Shown: positions 1 through 6,296 of the stretch, piece by piece
Layout of the letters: every line of letters begins with the position of its first letter
Position numbering within the stretch: the first letter of the stretch is position 1
The notes under the pieces: model-generated
Told to the model about the DNA's origin: nothing
What the model saw: only the letters and a program-made list of their open reading frames with translations
The model's database searches: none
DNA from: Limisoma sp963590405
GTDB lineage: Bacteria > Bacteroidota > Bacteroidia > Bacteroidales > Muribaculaceae
NCBI GenBank assembly: GCA_963590405.1
Contig: CAVAPE010000088.1
Coordinates: 1 to 7,675 of the forward strand
Reading direction: 5' to 3'
Length of the DNA: 7,675 bases
Position numbers and translations under genes: made by a program

Positions 1-62
1 GGCTTGAACCAACGACCCCCTGATTAACAGTCAGGTGCTCTAACCAACTGAGCTACTGAAGC
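1..62 (-). tRNA. tRNA-Asn (anticodon GTT), 3' end cut by the window edge
   Basis: Read on the minus strand, this folds as a canonical tRNA. It has acceptor strand GCTTCAG, T8-A9, D arm GCTC/GAGC with a 9-nt loop containing GG, anticodon stem CCTGA/TCAGG, loop CTGTTAA, a 5-nt variable loop, T stem GTTGG and loop TTCAAGC. The anticodon at 34-36 is GTT, so it charges asparagine and reads AAC/AAU. A37 is present, the position normally carrying t6A in ANN-decoding tRNAs. The window ends one base into the 3' strand of the T stem, so the 3' acceptor strand and CCA status cannot be seen. The 5' end at 62 follows from the 7-nt acceptor strand before T8-A9. It is transcribed divergently from the protease gene. 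Confidence 0.96.
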
Positions 63-68
63 GGGTTG

Positions 69-90
69 CTTTTGTTTTGCGATGCAAAAG
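69..90. repeat. Short nested inverted repeats at the tRNA transcription start
   Basis: TTTTGC (75-80) and GCAAAA (84-89) form a perfect 6-bp inverted repeat around GAT. CTTTTG (69-74) and CAAAAG (85-90) form a second one. Both right arms overlap the -7 element of the tRNA promoter. This could be an operator or just a by-product of the AT-rich composition. The sequence alone does not decide. Confidence 0.35.
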
Positions 91-116
91 TAGTGCGAAG
101 TTTCTAATTGTGCAAC
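85..116 (-). promoter_or_regulatory. Bacteroidetes-type promoter for tRNA-Asn
   Basis: On the minus strand a -7 element TACTTTTG (85-92) matches the Bacteroidetes TAnnTTTG consensus exactly. A GTTG sequence at 113-116 lies 20 nt upstream, in place of the -33 TTTG element. The spacing fits the family norm of about 19-21 nt. Transcription would start near 80, leaving a leader of roughly 18-20 nt before the mature tRNA 5' end at 62. The start site itself is inferred. Confidence 0.75.
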
Positions 117-125
117 ATTTCCGTT

Positions 126-145
126 AAAAAAAATCGATATTTTTT
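126..145. repeat. A-tract/T-tract imperfect palindrome between divergent promoters
   Basis: A run of A followed by ATCGAT and a run of T forms a 20-bp palindrome with one mismatched pair (132/139). It lies just upstream of the -33 position of the tRNA promoter, where an UP-like A/T element would stimulate transcription. It also lies just before the -7 candidate of the protease gene. A/T tracts of this kind bend DNA. The role is inferred. Confidence 0.4.
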
Positions 146-156
146 TCGCACAGCGA

Positions 157-164
157 TAAATTTG
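157..164 (+). promoter_or_regulatory. Candidate -7 element for the S41 protease gene
   Basis: TAAATTTG matches the Bacteroidetes TAnnTTTG consensus on the plus strand. No good TTTG/TTG -33 element is found about 20 nt upstream, where the A/T palindrome sits instead. The promoter is therefore only half supported. A start near 168 would give a leader of about 65 nt. An AAGGA Shine-Dalgarno-like sequence at 224-228, 5 nt before the ATG at 234, supports the chosen start. Confidence 0.45.
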
Positions 165-233
165 ACATCATTCTGCAACGGAATTGTGTAAAAAGCAGTA
201 ATTTAGCAGTCGCATTTCGAAAAAAGGAAAATT

Positions 234-1922
234 ATGAAACTGAAATCAGGATATCTCGTTGCGGCGGCTCTTCTGGCTCTGGTAGTGCCTTCGCTCATTG
301 CAGCGACTGCCAAAAACGACAAGGCTGCCATTGCGCGCAACATCACTGTGATGAACTCCGTGTTTAAGGAACTCAACGCGCGCTATGTCGACTCAGTGGA
401 CGCCGACAAGGCTATGACCACCGCCATCGACGCGATGCTCGAAGAACTTGACCCCTATACTGAATATATCACGTCGAGCGAGGCCGACGATTTTATGGCG
501 ATGTCGACCACTGGCGAATACGGCGGCATCGGCTCGGTGATCATGCAGAGCAAGGCGGGCGGTGTGCTCATCAGCGACCCTTACGAGGGCAGCCCTGCAG
601 CCAACGCTGGACTTCTGCCAGGCGACAAGATTGTGCGCATCGACACGTTCGACACCAAAGGCTGGGACACCAAGAAGGTGAGCGACCACCTGAAGGGTCA
701 GGCGAACACCACGGTGCATGTGGTTGTTGAACGCCCGTATGTCAAGGACAGCATAAAGTCGTTCGACATTGTGCGCCGCAAAATCCAGATGCCTTCTGTG
801 CCTTACTATACGGCTCTGGCGAATGGCATCGGCTATATCCAACTTACCAAATTCACCGAAACATCGCCCGACGAGTTACACGACGCACTGACCGCGCTGA
901 AGCGCGACAAGGGCATCACCTCGCTCATTCTCGACCTCCGCGGCAACGGCGGCGGACTGGTGGAGAGCGCCATCAAGATTGCCAACTTCTTTGTGGACAA
1001 AAACACTGAGATTATCCGCACGAAAGGGCGCCTGAAGGCCGACGAGAAAATCTATAAGACCACGGCAAAGCCTGTCGACACGCAGATACCGCTTTGCATC
1101 CTTGTGGACGGCGGCTCGGCTTCGGCATCGGAGATTGTGACTGGTTCGATGCAGGATCTTGACCGCGCAGTGGTCGTGGGTAGCCGCTCGTTCGGCAAAG
1201 GCTTGGTGCAGAGCACTGTACCGCTGGCGTTCGACAATATGCTCAAGGTGACCACCGCAAAATACTACATCCCCAGCGGACGACTGATACAAGCCATCGA
1301 CTACTCGCACCGCGATGCAGAGGGCAATGTGCTCCGCACGCCCGACAGCCTCACTAACGTGTTCCACACGCTTCACGGCCGCGAGGTGCGCGACGGCGGT
1401 GGCATCACCCCTGATGTGAAGGTGGAATGGGACAAGATGAGCCGCCTCACCTACAACATCTATGTGGACAACTGGGCATTCAACTTCGCCAACAAATACC
1501 GCGCAGAACATCCAACCATCTGTCCTGTCGAGGATTTTGTGATTACCGACAGCATCTTCAATGCCTTCAAGCAGTCAATCGACCCGAAGAAGTTCAACTA
1601 CGACAAGGTGTGCGAAACCGGCTTGGCGTCGCTCCGCGATGCTGCCAAGGTGGAGGGCTATATGAACGACTCGACGAAGAAGGCTTTTGATGTGCTCGAA
1701 GGCTTGCTTAAGCACAACCTTTCGCAGGACCTCGACAATAACCGTAAGGCCATTGAGGACATCCTTGCCAACGAGATTGTTGGTCGCTACTACTATCAGC
1801 GCGGTCGCGTAATCCAATCGCTCAAAAACGACAAGGGACTTGATGCGGCAGTAAAGGTGCTCAGTGATATTTCTGAATATCACCGCATACTCTCTCCAGC
1901 AAAGAAATCTAAGAAGAAATAG
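234..1922 (+). CDS. S41 family carboxy-terminal processing protease (CtpA/Prc type), secreted
   Basis: This 562-residue serine protease belongs to the CTP/tail-specific family, which cleaves near the C terminus of envelope proteins. Residues 1-26 are a signal peptide or N-terminal anchor (basic start, then a hydrophobic run ending in ATA). A PDZ domain spans about 98-185 and would present substrate C termini. The S41 catalytic core follows: LDLRGNGGG at 233-241, the nucleophile in GGSASASE as Ser297, and the general base in SFGKG as Lys322. Gln326 completes the Ser-Lys-Gln arrangement known from CtpB. The 25-residue Ser-Lys spacing is the family norm, so it should be active. The alpha-helical region after about 400 has no motif I recognise, and the protein ends in a lysine-rich tail (557-562). 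The length fits Bacteroidetes members. It starts at the ATG preceded by AAGGA, stands alone on the plus strand, and converges on tadA. Its natural substrate cannot be read from the context. Confidence 0.95.
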   Translation: MKLKSGYLVAAALLALVVPSLIAATAKNDKAAIARNITVMNSVFKELNARYVDSVDADKAMTTAIDAMLEELDPYTEYITSSEADDFMAMSTTGEYGGIGSVIMQSKAGGVLISDPYEGSPAANAGLLPGDKIVRIDTFDTKGWDTKKVSDHLKGQANTTVHVVVERPYVKDSIKSFDIVRRKIQMPSVPYYTALANGIGYIQLTKFTETSPDELHDALTALKRDKGITSLILDLRGNGGGLVESAIKIANFFVDKNTEIIRTKGRLKADEKIYKTTAKPVDTQIPLCILVDGGSASASEIVTGSMQDLDRAVVVGSRSFGKGLVQSTVPLAFDNMLKVTTAKYYIPSGRLIQAIDYSHRDAEGNVLRTPDSLTNVFHTLHGREVRDGGGITPDVKVEWDKMSRLTYNIYVDNWAFNFANKYRAEHPTICPVEDFVITDSIFNAFKQSIDPKKFNYDKVCETGLASLRDAAKVEGYMNDSTKKAFDVLEGLLKHNLSQDLDNNRKAIEDILANEIVGRYYYQRGRVIQSLKNDKGLDAAVKVLSDISEYHRILSPAKKSKKK

Positions 1923-1926
1923 CCTG

Positions 1927-1948
1927 CTGCCGCTATCGCTTGCGGCGG
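1927..1948. terminator. Possible weak hairpin between convergent S41 gene and tadA
   Basis: GCCGC (1929-1933) pairs with GCGGC (1942-1946) around an 8-nt loop, and a G-U pair plus a C-G pair extend the base. It starts 7 nt after the protease stop codon, and its left arm reaches the tadA stop codon (1933-1935). No clean T-run follows on the plus strand. On the minus strand there is only a broken T-rich stretch inside the protease gene. It may end transcription from both sides, but the support is thin. Confidence 0.3.
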
Positions 1949-2373
1949 AAGAAGGAAGTCATAAGGGCGGCGCACTCGTCAGCGAGGATGCCGCCTTCTG
2001 TTTTTGTCTTTGGATGGAATGGGCGCGGGCAGTAGGTGTGGTAGCCGCGCTTCACGTCGGCAGCACCGTAGACAATGCGTCCAATCTGGCTCCACGCCAA
2101 CGCTCCGGCACACATAAGGCACGGCTCGACAGTGACGTAGAGCGTGCAGTCGGGCAGATACTTGCCGCCGAGATAGGATGCTGCGGCGGTGATGGCCTGC
2201 ATCTCCGCATGGGCGGTGCAGTCGGTGAGTGTCTCGGTGAGGTTGTGGGCGCGGGCAATCACTTGGTTGCCGCACACGATCACTGCGCCCACAGGCACTT
2301 CGTCGTCGGCAAATGCCTGTTGCGCTTCGGCGAGGGCCATGCGCATAAATCGCTCGTCGTCGGTTGTCATCAT
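1933..2373 (-). CDS. tadA: tRNA-specific adenosine deaminase TadA
   Basis: The 146-residue protein is a zinc-dependent cytidine/deoxycytidylate deaminase-fold enzyme that converts A34 to inosine in the wobble position of tRNA (tRNA-Arg(ACG) in most bacteria). The PVGAV motif is at 27-31 and Asn44 contacts the flipped base in the family. The HAE motif at 55-57 gives zinc ligand His55 and proton shuttle Glu57. PCLMC at 84-88 gives ligands Cys85 and Cys88. The length is normal and nothing is missing. It is the last gene of the minus-strand cluster. Its first ATG overlaps the stop codon of the upstream OmpA gene in an ATGA arrangement, and a second ATG directly follows (start 2370), so either Met may be used. 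There is no Shine-Dalgarno, so initiation probably depends on translational coupling. It is nearly always essential in bacteria that retain tRNA-Arg(ACG). Confidence 0.95.
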   Translation of the reverse strand: MMTTDDERFMRMALAEAQQAFADDEVPVGAVIVCGNQVIARAHNLTETLTDCTAHAEMQAITAAASYLGGKYLPDCTLYVTVEPCLMCAGALAWSQIGRIVYGAADVKRGYHTYCPRPFHPKTKTEGGILADECAALMTSFFRRKR

Positions 2374-4346
2374 TTCATGTTGTAGGTTACTGACAGTACG
2401 GAAAACTCGGTGCGGCGGTTAATCTGGTCGGCAGCCTGTTTGTCCTCGTCGGAAAGTTTGCTGATAAATTCCTCGTTGAGGACATCACCCTCGTTGAATT
2501 GCGGATAGAGGCGCGCAATGCGCTTAGTCACCGTCTTAGGCTTCGTCTTGCCGTAGCCGTGGGGCTGCAAGCGGTTGCGGCTGATGCCGTGTTCCACCAG
2601 ATAGTCGACCACCGACTTTGCGCGGCGATCCGACAGGTTCATGTTGTAGGCATCCGAGCCCCAGCGGTCGGTGTGCGATGCCATTTCGATGGTCACGTTT
2701 GGGTTGTCGCGAAGCACGGTGATGAGTTCGTCGAGGGCGGCTTTCGACTCGGGGCGTAGATCCGCCTTGTCGTAGTCGTAGAATATGTTTTCAACCACCG
2801 TAGGCTTGTTGATCGACGGCAAGCGGAACTCCACCCAATAACTTGCATCCTCCATCGTTGAGTCGGACGCAAATTCCTGTTTCTGATTGAGATAGCCCTT
2901 TGCTCCGGCGAGCATCACATAGTTCACGCCGCGCTGCAGCGAGAACTGGAACGAGCCGTCGTCGCGCGCCACGGCCTTCTGGTTGGAGCCGTCGTCGCCC
3001 ACGATGCGTATCACGGCGTTTTTCACCGCCTCCTCGTCTTTGTCCATGACAAGACCCTCGATGGTGATTTTCACAGGGTCGTACTGGAAACTGTAGATAT
3101 GGTCGTAGCCTCGCGCGTCGCCGCGGTTTGACGAGAAAAATCCGTCCTCGCCTTTGCCGAAGGTGATGCCGAAGTCGTCGCCAGCAGAGTTGATGGGGTA
3201 GCCCATATTGGTCACCTCATAGTGCATCTCCGCAGGGTCGCCCACGGCGGTAGCCTTGAAGAGGTCGAGACCGCCCATGCCTGGGTGTCCGTCGGATGCG
3301 AAATAGAGTGTGCCGTCGCTGCGCACGTAGGGGAAATCGTCGTTGCCGGCGGTGTTGATGTCTGGACCGAGGTTCACCAGCGAGCCTTGGCGCTCCTTCA
3401 GGGAGATGCGCCAGATGTCCTTGCCGCCATAGCCGCCGGGCATGTCGCTGACGAAGTAGAGATATTCGCCGTCGGCCGACACGGCAGGGTGACCGAAGGT
3501 CGACAGGGTGTCGGCAGTGATTTCAAACTTCACTGGGGCGCTCCATTTGGCATCGGAGCGCGAAGAGGTGTAAATCTCCACCGAGGTGGGCGAATTGAGT
3601 TCGCGGCGCGCCTTGGTGAGGTACATTGTCTGTCCGTCGGGTGAGAACGACACTATGCCCTCGTCGAGTTCGGTGTTGAGGTCGCCTTCCACCGCTGCTG
3701 GGCGTTCCCACTCGCCGCGCTCGTTTTTCTTCGAGAAGAAGATGTCGGCATTCTTCATGCCCGTGATTTCGCTCTTCTTGTCGCCAGTGGCTTTCTCGGT
3801 GGTGGAAGTGTAGTAGATCTGGTCGGCATCAGAGCCGAGAAACATCGGGCAGAAGTCGGCACGGCGCGAGTTGAAAAGTTTCGCCTGCTTCACCTCGTAG
3901 CGCGAGCCGCGGGCACGGATGTCCTGCGCCGTGCGGCATCCCTCTTCGCCGATAATGGCGAGAGTGTCGTTGGGGCAGAACTCCAGATAGCGGTCGTAGG
4001 ATTTCAGCGCTGCCGTGTATTTGCCATCGGCGTGTAGAGCCTGTGCGAGCATCAGATGGGCGGTGCTGTCGGGATATTCGTAGCGCAGGGCGTTCTGGAA
4101 TGCTGCTGCGGCGCGCGACGACATGTTGAGCAGCCGGTAGCAGCGTCCCATCTTGAAAGCCACCTCGCCGCGCTGCGGGCGTTCCTCCTTTTTGCGGAGT
4201 TTGTTGTAAACCTTCTTGTAGGTAACCGATGCATCGTAGTATTCGCCACGGTCGAACTGCGCATCGGCTTCGCTCAGTTTCGGTGTGCGGCAACTGCCGG
4301 CTGCCAGCAGCAACAGGCATGCTATGATATATACGGCATTCTTCAT
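2370..4346 (-). CDS. PorE-like OmpA-family outer-membrane lipoprotein (TPR, PD40 propeller, CRD, OmpA_C)
   Basis: This is a 658-residue multidomain envelope protein. A lipoprotein signal (hydrophobic 5-18, then AGSC with Cys19 as the lipidated residue) comes first. A TPR-like helical region follows at about 28-125. Five PD40/WD40-type blades can be picked out near 163-181, 231-245, 286-302, 337-352 and 390-408, several with an SPDG/SADG/RSDG turn followed by a YF-type strand. A carboxypeptidase-regulatory-like beta domain covers about 425-508. The OmpA C-terminal peptidoglycan-binding domain covers about 517-658, with Asp560 (HTD) and Arg575 (LSDRRA) at the 15-residue spacing of the diaminopimelate-binding pair of OmpA. 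An insert at about 604-640 precedes INRRTEF. This order is that of Porphyromonas gingivalis PorE (PG1058), a type IX secretion component tethered to peptidoglycan. Whether it is an orthologue or a general Bacteroidetes paralogue is open. The ATG at 4346 is chosen because it gives the lipoprotein signal and does not overlap the upstream gene. Confidence 0.9.
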   Translation of the reverse strand: MKNAVYIIACLLLLAAGSCRTPKLSEADAQFDRGEYYDASVTYKKVYNKLRKKEERPQRGEVAFKMGRCYRLLNMSSRAAAAFQNALRYEYPDSTAHLMLAQALHADGKYTAALKSYDRYLEFCPNDTLAIIGEEGCRTAQDIRARGSRYEVKQAKLFNSRRADFCPMFLGSDADQIYYTSTTEKATGDKKSEITGMKNADIFFSKKNERGEWERPAAVEGDLNTELDEGIVSFSPDGQTMYLTKARRELNSPTSVEIYTSSRSDAKWSAPVKFEITADTLSTFGHPAVSADGEYLYFVSDMPGGYGGKDIWRISLKERQGSLVNLGPDINTAGNDDFPYVRSDGTLYFASDGHPGMGGLDLFKATAVGDPAEMHYEVTNMGYPINSAGDDFGITFGKGEDGFFSSNRGDARGYDHIYSFQYDPVKITIEGLVMDKDEEAVKNAVIRIVGDDGSNQKAVARDDGSFQFSLQRGVNYVMLAGAKGYLNQKQEFASDSTMEDASYWVEFRLPSINKPTVVENIFYDYDKADLRPESKAALDELITVLRDNPNVTIEMASHTDRWGSDAYNMNLSDRRAKSVVDYLVEHGISRNRLQPHGYGKTKPKTVTKRIARLYPQFNEGDVLNEEFISKLSDEDKQAADQINRRTEFSVLSVTYNMK

Positions 4347-4354
4347 ACAAGTAA

Positions 4355-4364
4355 ATAACGTTAT
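4355..4364. repeat. 10-bp perfect palindrome in the GT2/OmpA spacer
   Basis: ATAACGTTAT is its own reverse complement and sits 8 bp upstream of the OmpA-lipoprotein start. The 29-bp spacer has no TAnnTTTG element, so an internal promoter is not supported. The palindrome could be a small operator or an RNA processing site, or chance. Confidence 0.2.
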
Positions 4365-4375
4365 GGCAGTGCGTT

Positions 4376-5386
4376 TTATTGTTTCAGGTCGCTGAAACGG
4401 CGCAGACGGCGCAGGTTGTAGTCCACGATGATGTTGCGGCGGCAGCATGGGAAGTCGCCCATGATGCTGCGGTCGGGGCGCACGTTGTCGTAGCGGCTTT
4501 TCTGCTTGCGGTAGTCACTGTGGGCGCGCAGAATGGCGCGGGCGTTGGCAAAATCGCATTTGGCTACGAAGACGAAGAATGCGAGTGCGTCGTAGAGGCG
4601 TCGCACAAGGAGCATGCGGCGACCTTCCTTCGGCGGCAGGTTCTTGTAGAGCAGAAAGAGGTTGTTGCGGAAGTTGAGATAGGTTTTCTTCGGGTTGGAT
4701 GCTGGCAGACTGCCGCCGCCGAGGTGATAGACCACGCTCTGCGGCACTACCCTGATGGCGCGTCCGCGTTGGTGCAGCCTCCAGCAGAGGTCGATTTCCT
4801 CCATGTGGGCGAAGAAGTCCTTGTCGAGCCCTCCAACGGCGAGATAGTCGTCGGTGCGCACGGTGAGGGCTGCGCCGGTGGCCCAGAAAATGTCGGTTAC
4901 GTCGTCATACTGTCCATGGTCTTCCTCCACGGTGTCGAAGATGCGTCCGCGGCAGAAGGGGTAGCCATGCTTGTCGAGGAAGCCTCCCGAAGCGCCGGCA
5001 TACTCGAAATGGGTGCGCCGCGTGTCGCTGATGAGTTTGGGCTGGCACGCTGCCGCTTCGGGGTGCTGCTCCAGATAGTCGTAGAGCGGGCGCACCCAGT
5101 GGGGCGATGCTGCCACGTCGCTGTTGAGGAGCACGCTGTAGCGGTAGCCCAGTTGGCGGATGGCGCGGTTGTAGCCCTCGGCGAAGCCGTAGTTGGTGTC
5201 GAAATAGAGCGTCTTCACACTTGGAAACTCCTCTTCGAGCACCTTGCGCGAGGCGTCGGTGCTGCCGTTGTCCACCACCACGATGTCGGCGATGTCGTTG
5301 TCGTTGCATTCCACCACCGACGGCAGGTAGCGACGCAGCAACGCCGCACCGTTCCAGTTGAGAATCAGTATGCCTATAGGTTTCAT
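4376..5386 (-). CDS. Family 2 glycosyltransferase (GT-A fold, rhamnosyltransferase-like)
   Basis: This 336-residue inverting sugar transferase probably acts on the cytoplasmic face of the inner membrane and builds a cell-surface glycan. NWNG at 10-13 and VVDNGSTD at 37-44 form the nucleotide-binding start of the GT-A fold. LNSD at 87-90 is the DXD-equivalent metal site. WATGAAL at 168-174 and MEEIDLCWRLHQRG at 195-208 hold the acceptor-side and catalytic acidic residues typical of WbbL-type enzymes. A hydrophobic stretch near 268-276 may touch the membrane. Donor and acceptor cannot be assigned. It sits 13 bp after the acyltransferase stop codon. An in-frame ATG two codons earlier (5392) is an equally possible start. 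The shorter start fits the usual M-x-x-(hydrophobic)4-NWNG opening of the family. Its neighbours suggest lipopolysaccharide or another glycolipid as the target. Confidence 0.9.
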   Translation of the reverse strand: MKPIGILILNWNGAALLRRYLPSVVECNDNDIADIVVVDNGSTDASRKVLEEEFPSVKTLYFDTNYGFAEGYNRAIRQLGYRYSVLLNSDVAASPHWVRPLYDYLEQHPEAAACQPKLISDTRRTHFEYAGASGGFLDKHGYPFCRGRIFDTVEEDHGQYDDVTDIFWATGAALTVRTDDYLAVGGLDKDFFAHMEEIDLCWRLHQRGRAIRVVPQSVVYHLGGGSLPASNPKKTYLNFRNNLFLLYKNLPPKEGRRMLLVRRLYDALAFFVFVAKCDFANARAILRAHSDYRKQKSRYDNVRPDRSIMGDFPCCRRNIIVDYNLRRLRRFSDLKQ

Positions 5387-5399
5387 AGTCATGAGTGTC

Positions 5400-6296
5400 T
5401 TAATGCAGTTGCCGGCGCCAGCGGTTGTGCGACCATAGCCAGGCGTCGGGCTGGCGGCGTATGGTCTGTTCGAGCATGTGGGCATAGGCATCGGTCACGG
5501 CATTGTCGGCGGTTGTGGAAACGTCGTCGGCGATGGGGCGGATGGTGGCATGATAATGCCCGCGGCTGGTGCGCTCCACGTCGGCATAGAATGCCGCCGC
5601 CTTGAGTTTGCGCAGCAGGAGTTCGGTGCCAGAGATAAACGGCGTGGACTGGTTCAGGAAGTCTATGCTGTGGTCGCCGTCGTTGTGGCTGGGTTTCTGG
5701 TCGGAGATGAAGCCAGTGATAAACATGCCTCCGCTACGGCGTAGCGACAGCAGGGCGCGGAGCACTCCGTTCTTAGGAATTGACACGGAATGGAACCGCT
5801 TGCGCAGCCCGAACCAAAAGCGGTCGAACCACGGGTTGCGCAGTGGGCGATAGACTTGCGAATATTCCACGTTGTAGGCGTTGATGCCCCAGAGGGTTAT
5901 AGATGTAATCCACTCCCAGTTGCCGAAATGCGAGCAGTACACTCCGATGGAGCGTCCCTCCTTGATTATCTTGTCAAACTGTTCGCAGCCTTCAAACACC
6001 ATGCGCTCACGCATCTCTTTGTCGCTGATGTGCAGCAGTTTGACTGTCTCGACAAACACGTCGGTGAAGTTGCGGTAGAAGCGGTGCATTATGTCGTGGC
6101 GCTCTGCGGCACTCTTCTCGGGAAATGCCGCTTCGAGGTTCGCCTCGATGAGACGGCGACGATAGCGTATGATGTCGGACGCAGCCCATGCCAGCACGTC
6201 GGAAAGCACATAGAGCACCTTCAGCGGCAGCAATGCTGCGGCGTGGAGCAGAAGCCACAGCGGCGAATAGACTATGCGTTGCAGTTTGGCGTTCAT
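5400..6296 (-). CDS. LpxL/HtrB-family lysophospholipid acyltransferase
   Basis: The 298-residue protein belongs to the lipid A biosynthesis acyltransferase family (LpxL/LpxM/HtrB/MsbB), inner-membrane enzymes that add secondary acyl chains. A hydrophobic N-terminal segment (about 12-36) is the membrane anchor. The catalytic H-x4-D/E motif is HFGNWE, with His123 and Glu128. SDQKPS (198-203) and the C-terminal PDAWLWSHNRWR (283-294) match the conserved family blocks that precede and close the fold. The length is normal and all key residues are present. In Bacteroidetes such a gene is the natural candidate for the secondary acylation of lipid A, but family members also act on other acyl-acceptor lipids, so the substrate is inferred. 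Its ATG overlaps the mtaB stop codon (ATGA), with no Shine-Dalgarno. Translation is therefore probably coupled to mtaB. Confidence 0.9.
   Translation of the reverse strand: MNAKLQRIVYSPLWLLLHAAALLPLKVLYVLSDVLAWAASDIIRYRRRLIEANLEAAFPEKSAAERHDIMHRFYRNFTDVFVETVKLLHISDKEMRERMVFEGCEQFDKIIKEGRSIGVYCSHFGNWEWITSITLWGINAYNVEYSQVYRPLRNPWFDRFWFGLRKRFHSVSIPKNGVLRALLSLRRSGGMFITGFISDQKPSHNDGDHSIDFLNQSTPFISGTELLLRKLKAAAFYADVERTSRGHYHATIRPIADDVSTTADNAVTDAYAHMLEQTIRRQPDAWLWSHNRWRRQLH

Noticed and set aside
876..1511. 211-codon open frame on the minus strand
   Set aside because: It is antisense to the catalytic domain of the S41 protease. There is no domain, no promoter and no ribosome-binding site, and its composition fits a shadow frame.
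1864..2385. 173-codon open frame on the plus strand
   Set aside because: It overlaps the end of the protease gene and lies opposite all of tadA, whose zinc-site residues are complete. It is a shadow frame.
4347..4448. 34-codon N-terminal extension of the OmpA lipoprotein
   Set aside because: It overlaps the 3' end of the glycosyltransferase gene and would bury the lipoprotein signal peptide that begins at 4346.
5387..5491. Longer start for the glycosyltransferase
   Set aside because: It would overlap the end of the acyltransferase gene by about 90 bp and add a stretch without family similarity before the standard GT-A opening.
4379..5605. 408-codon open frame on the plus strand
   Set aside because: It lies opposite the glycosyltransferase and acyltransferase genes, which have intact motifs. 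Its translation is a low-complexity mix rich in Val, Ala, Glu and His with no recognisable domain, as expected from GC-biased codon use on the other strand.
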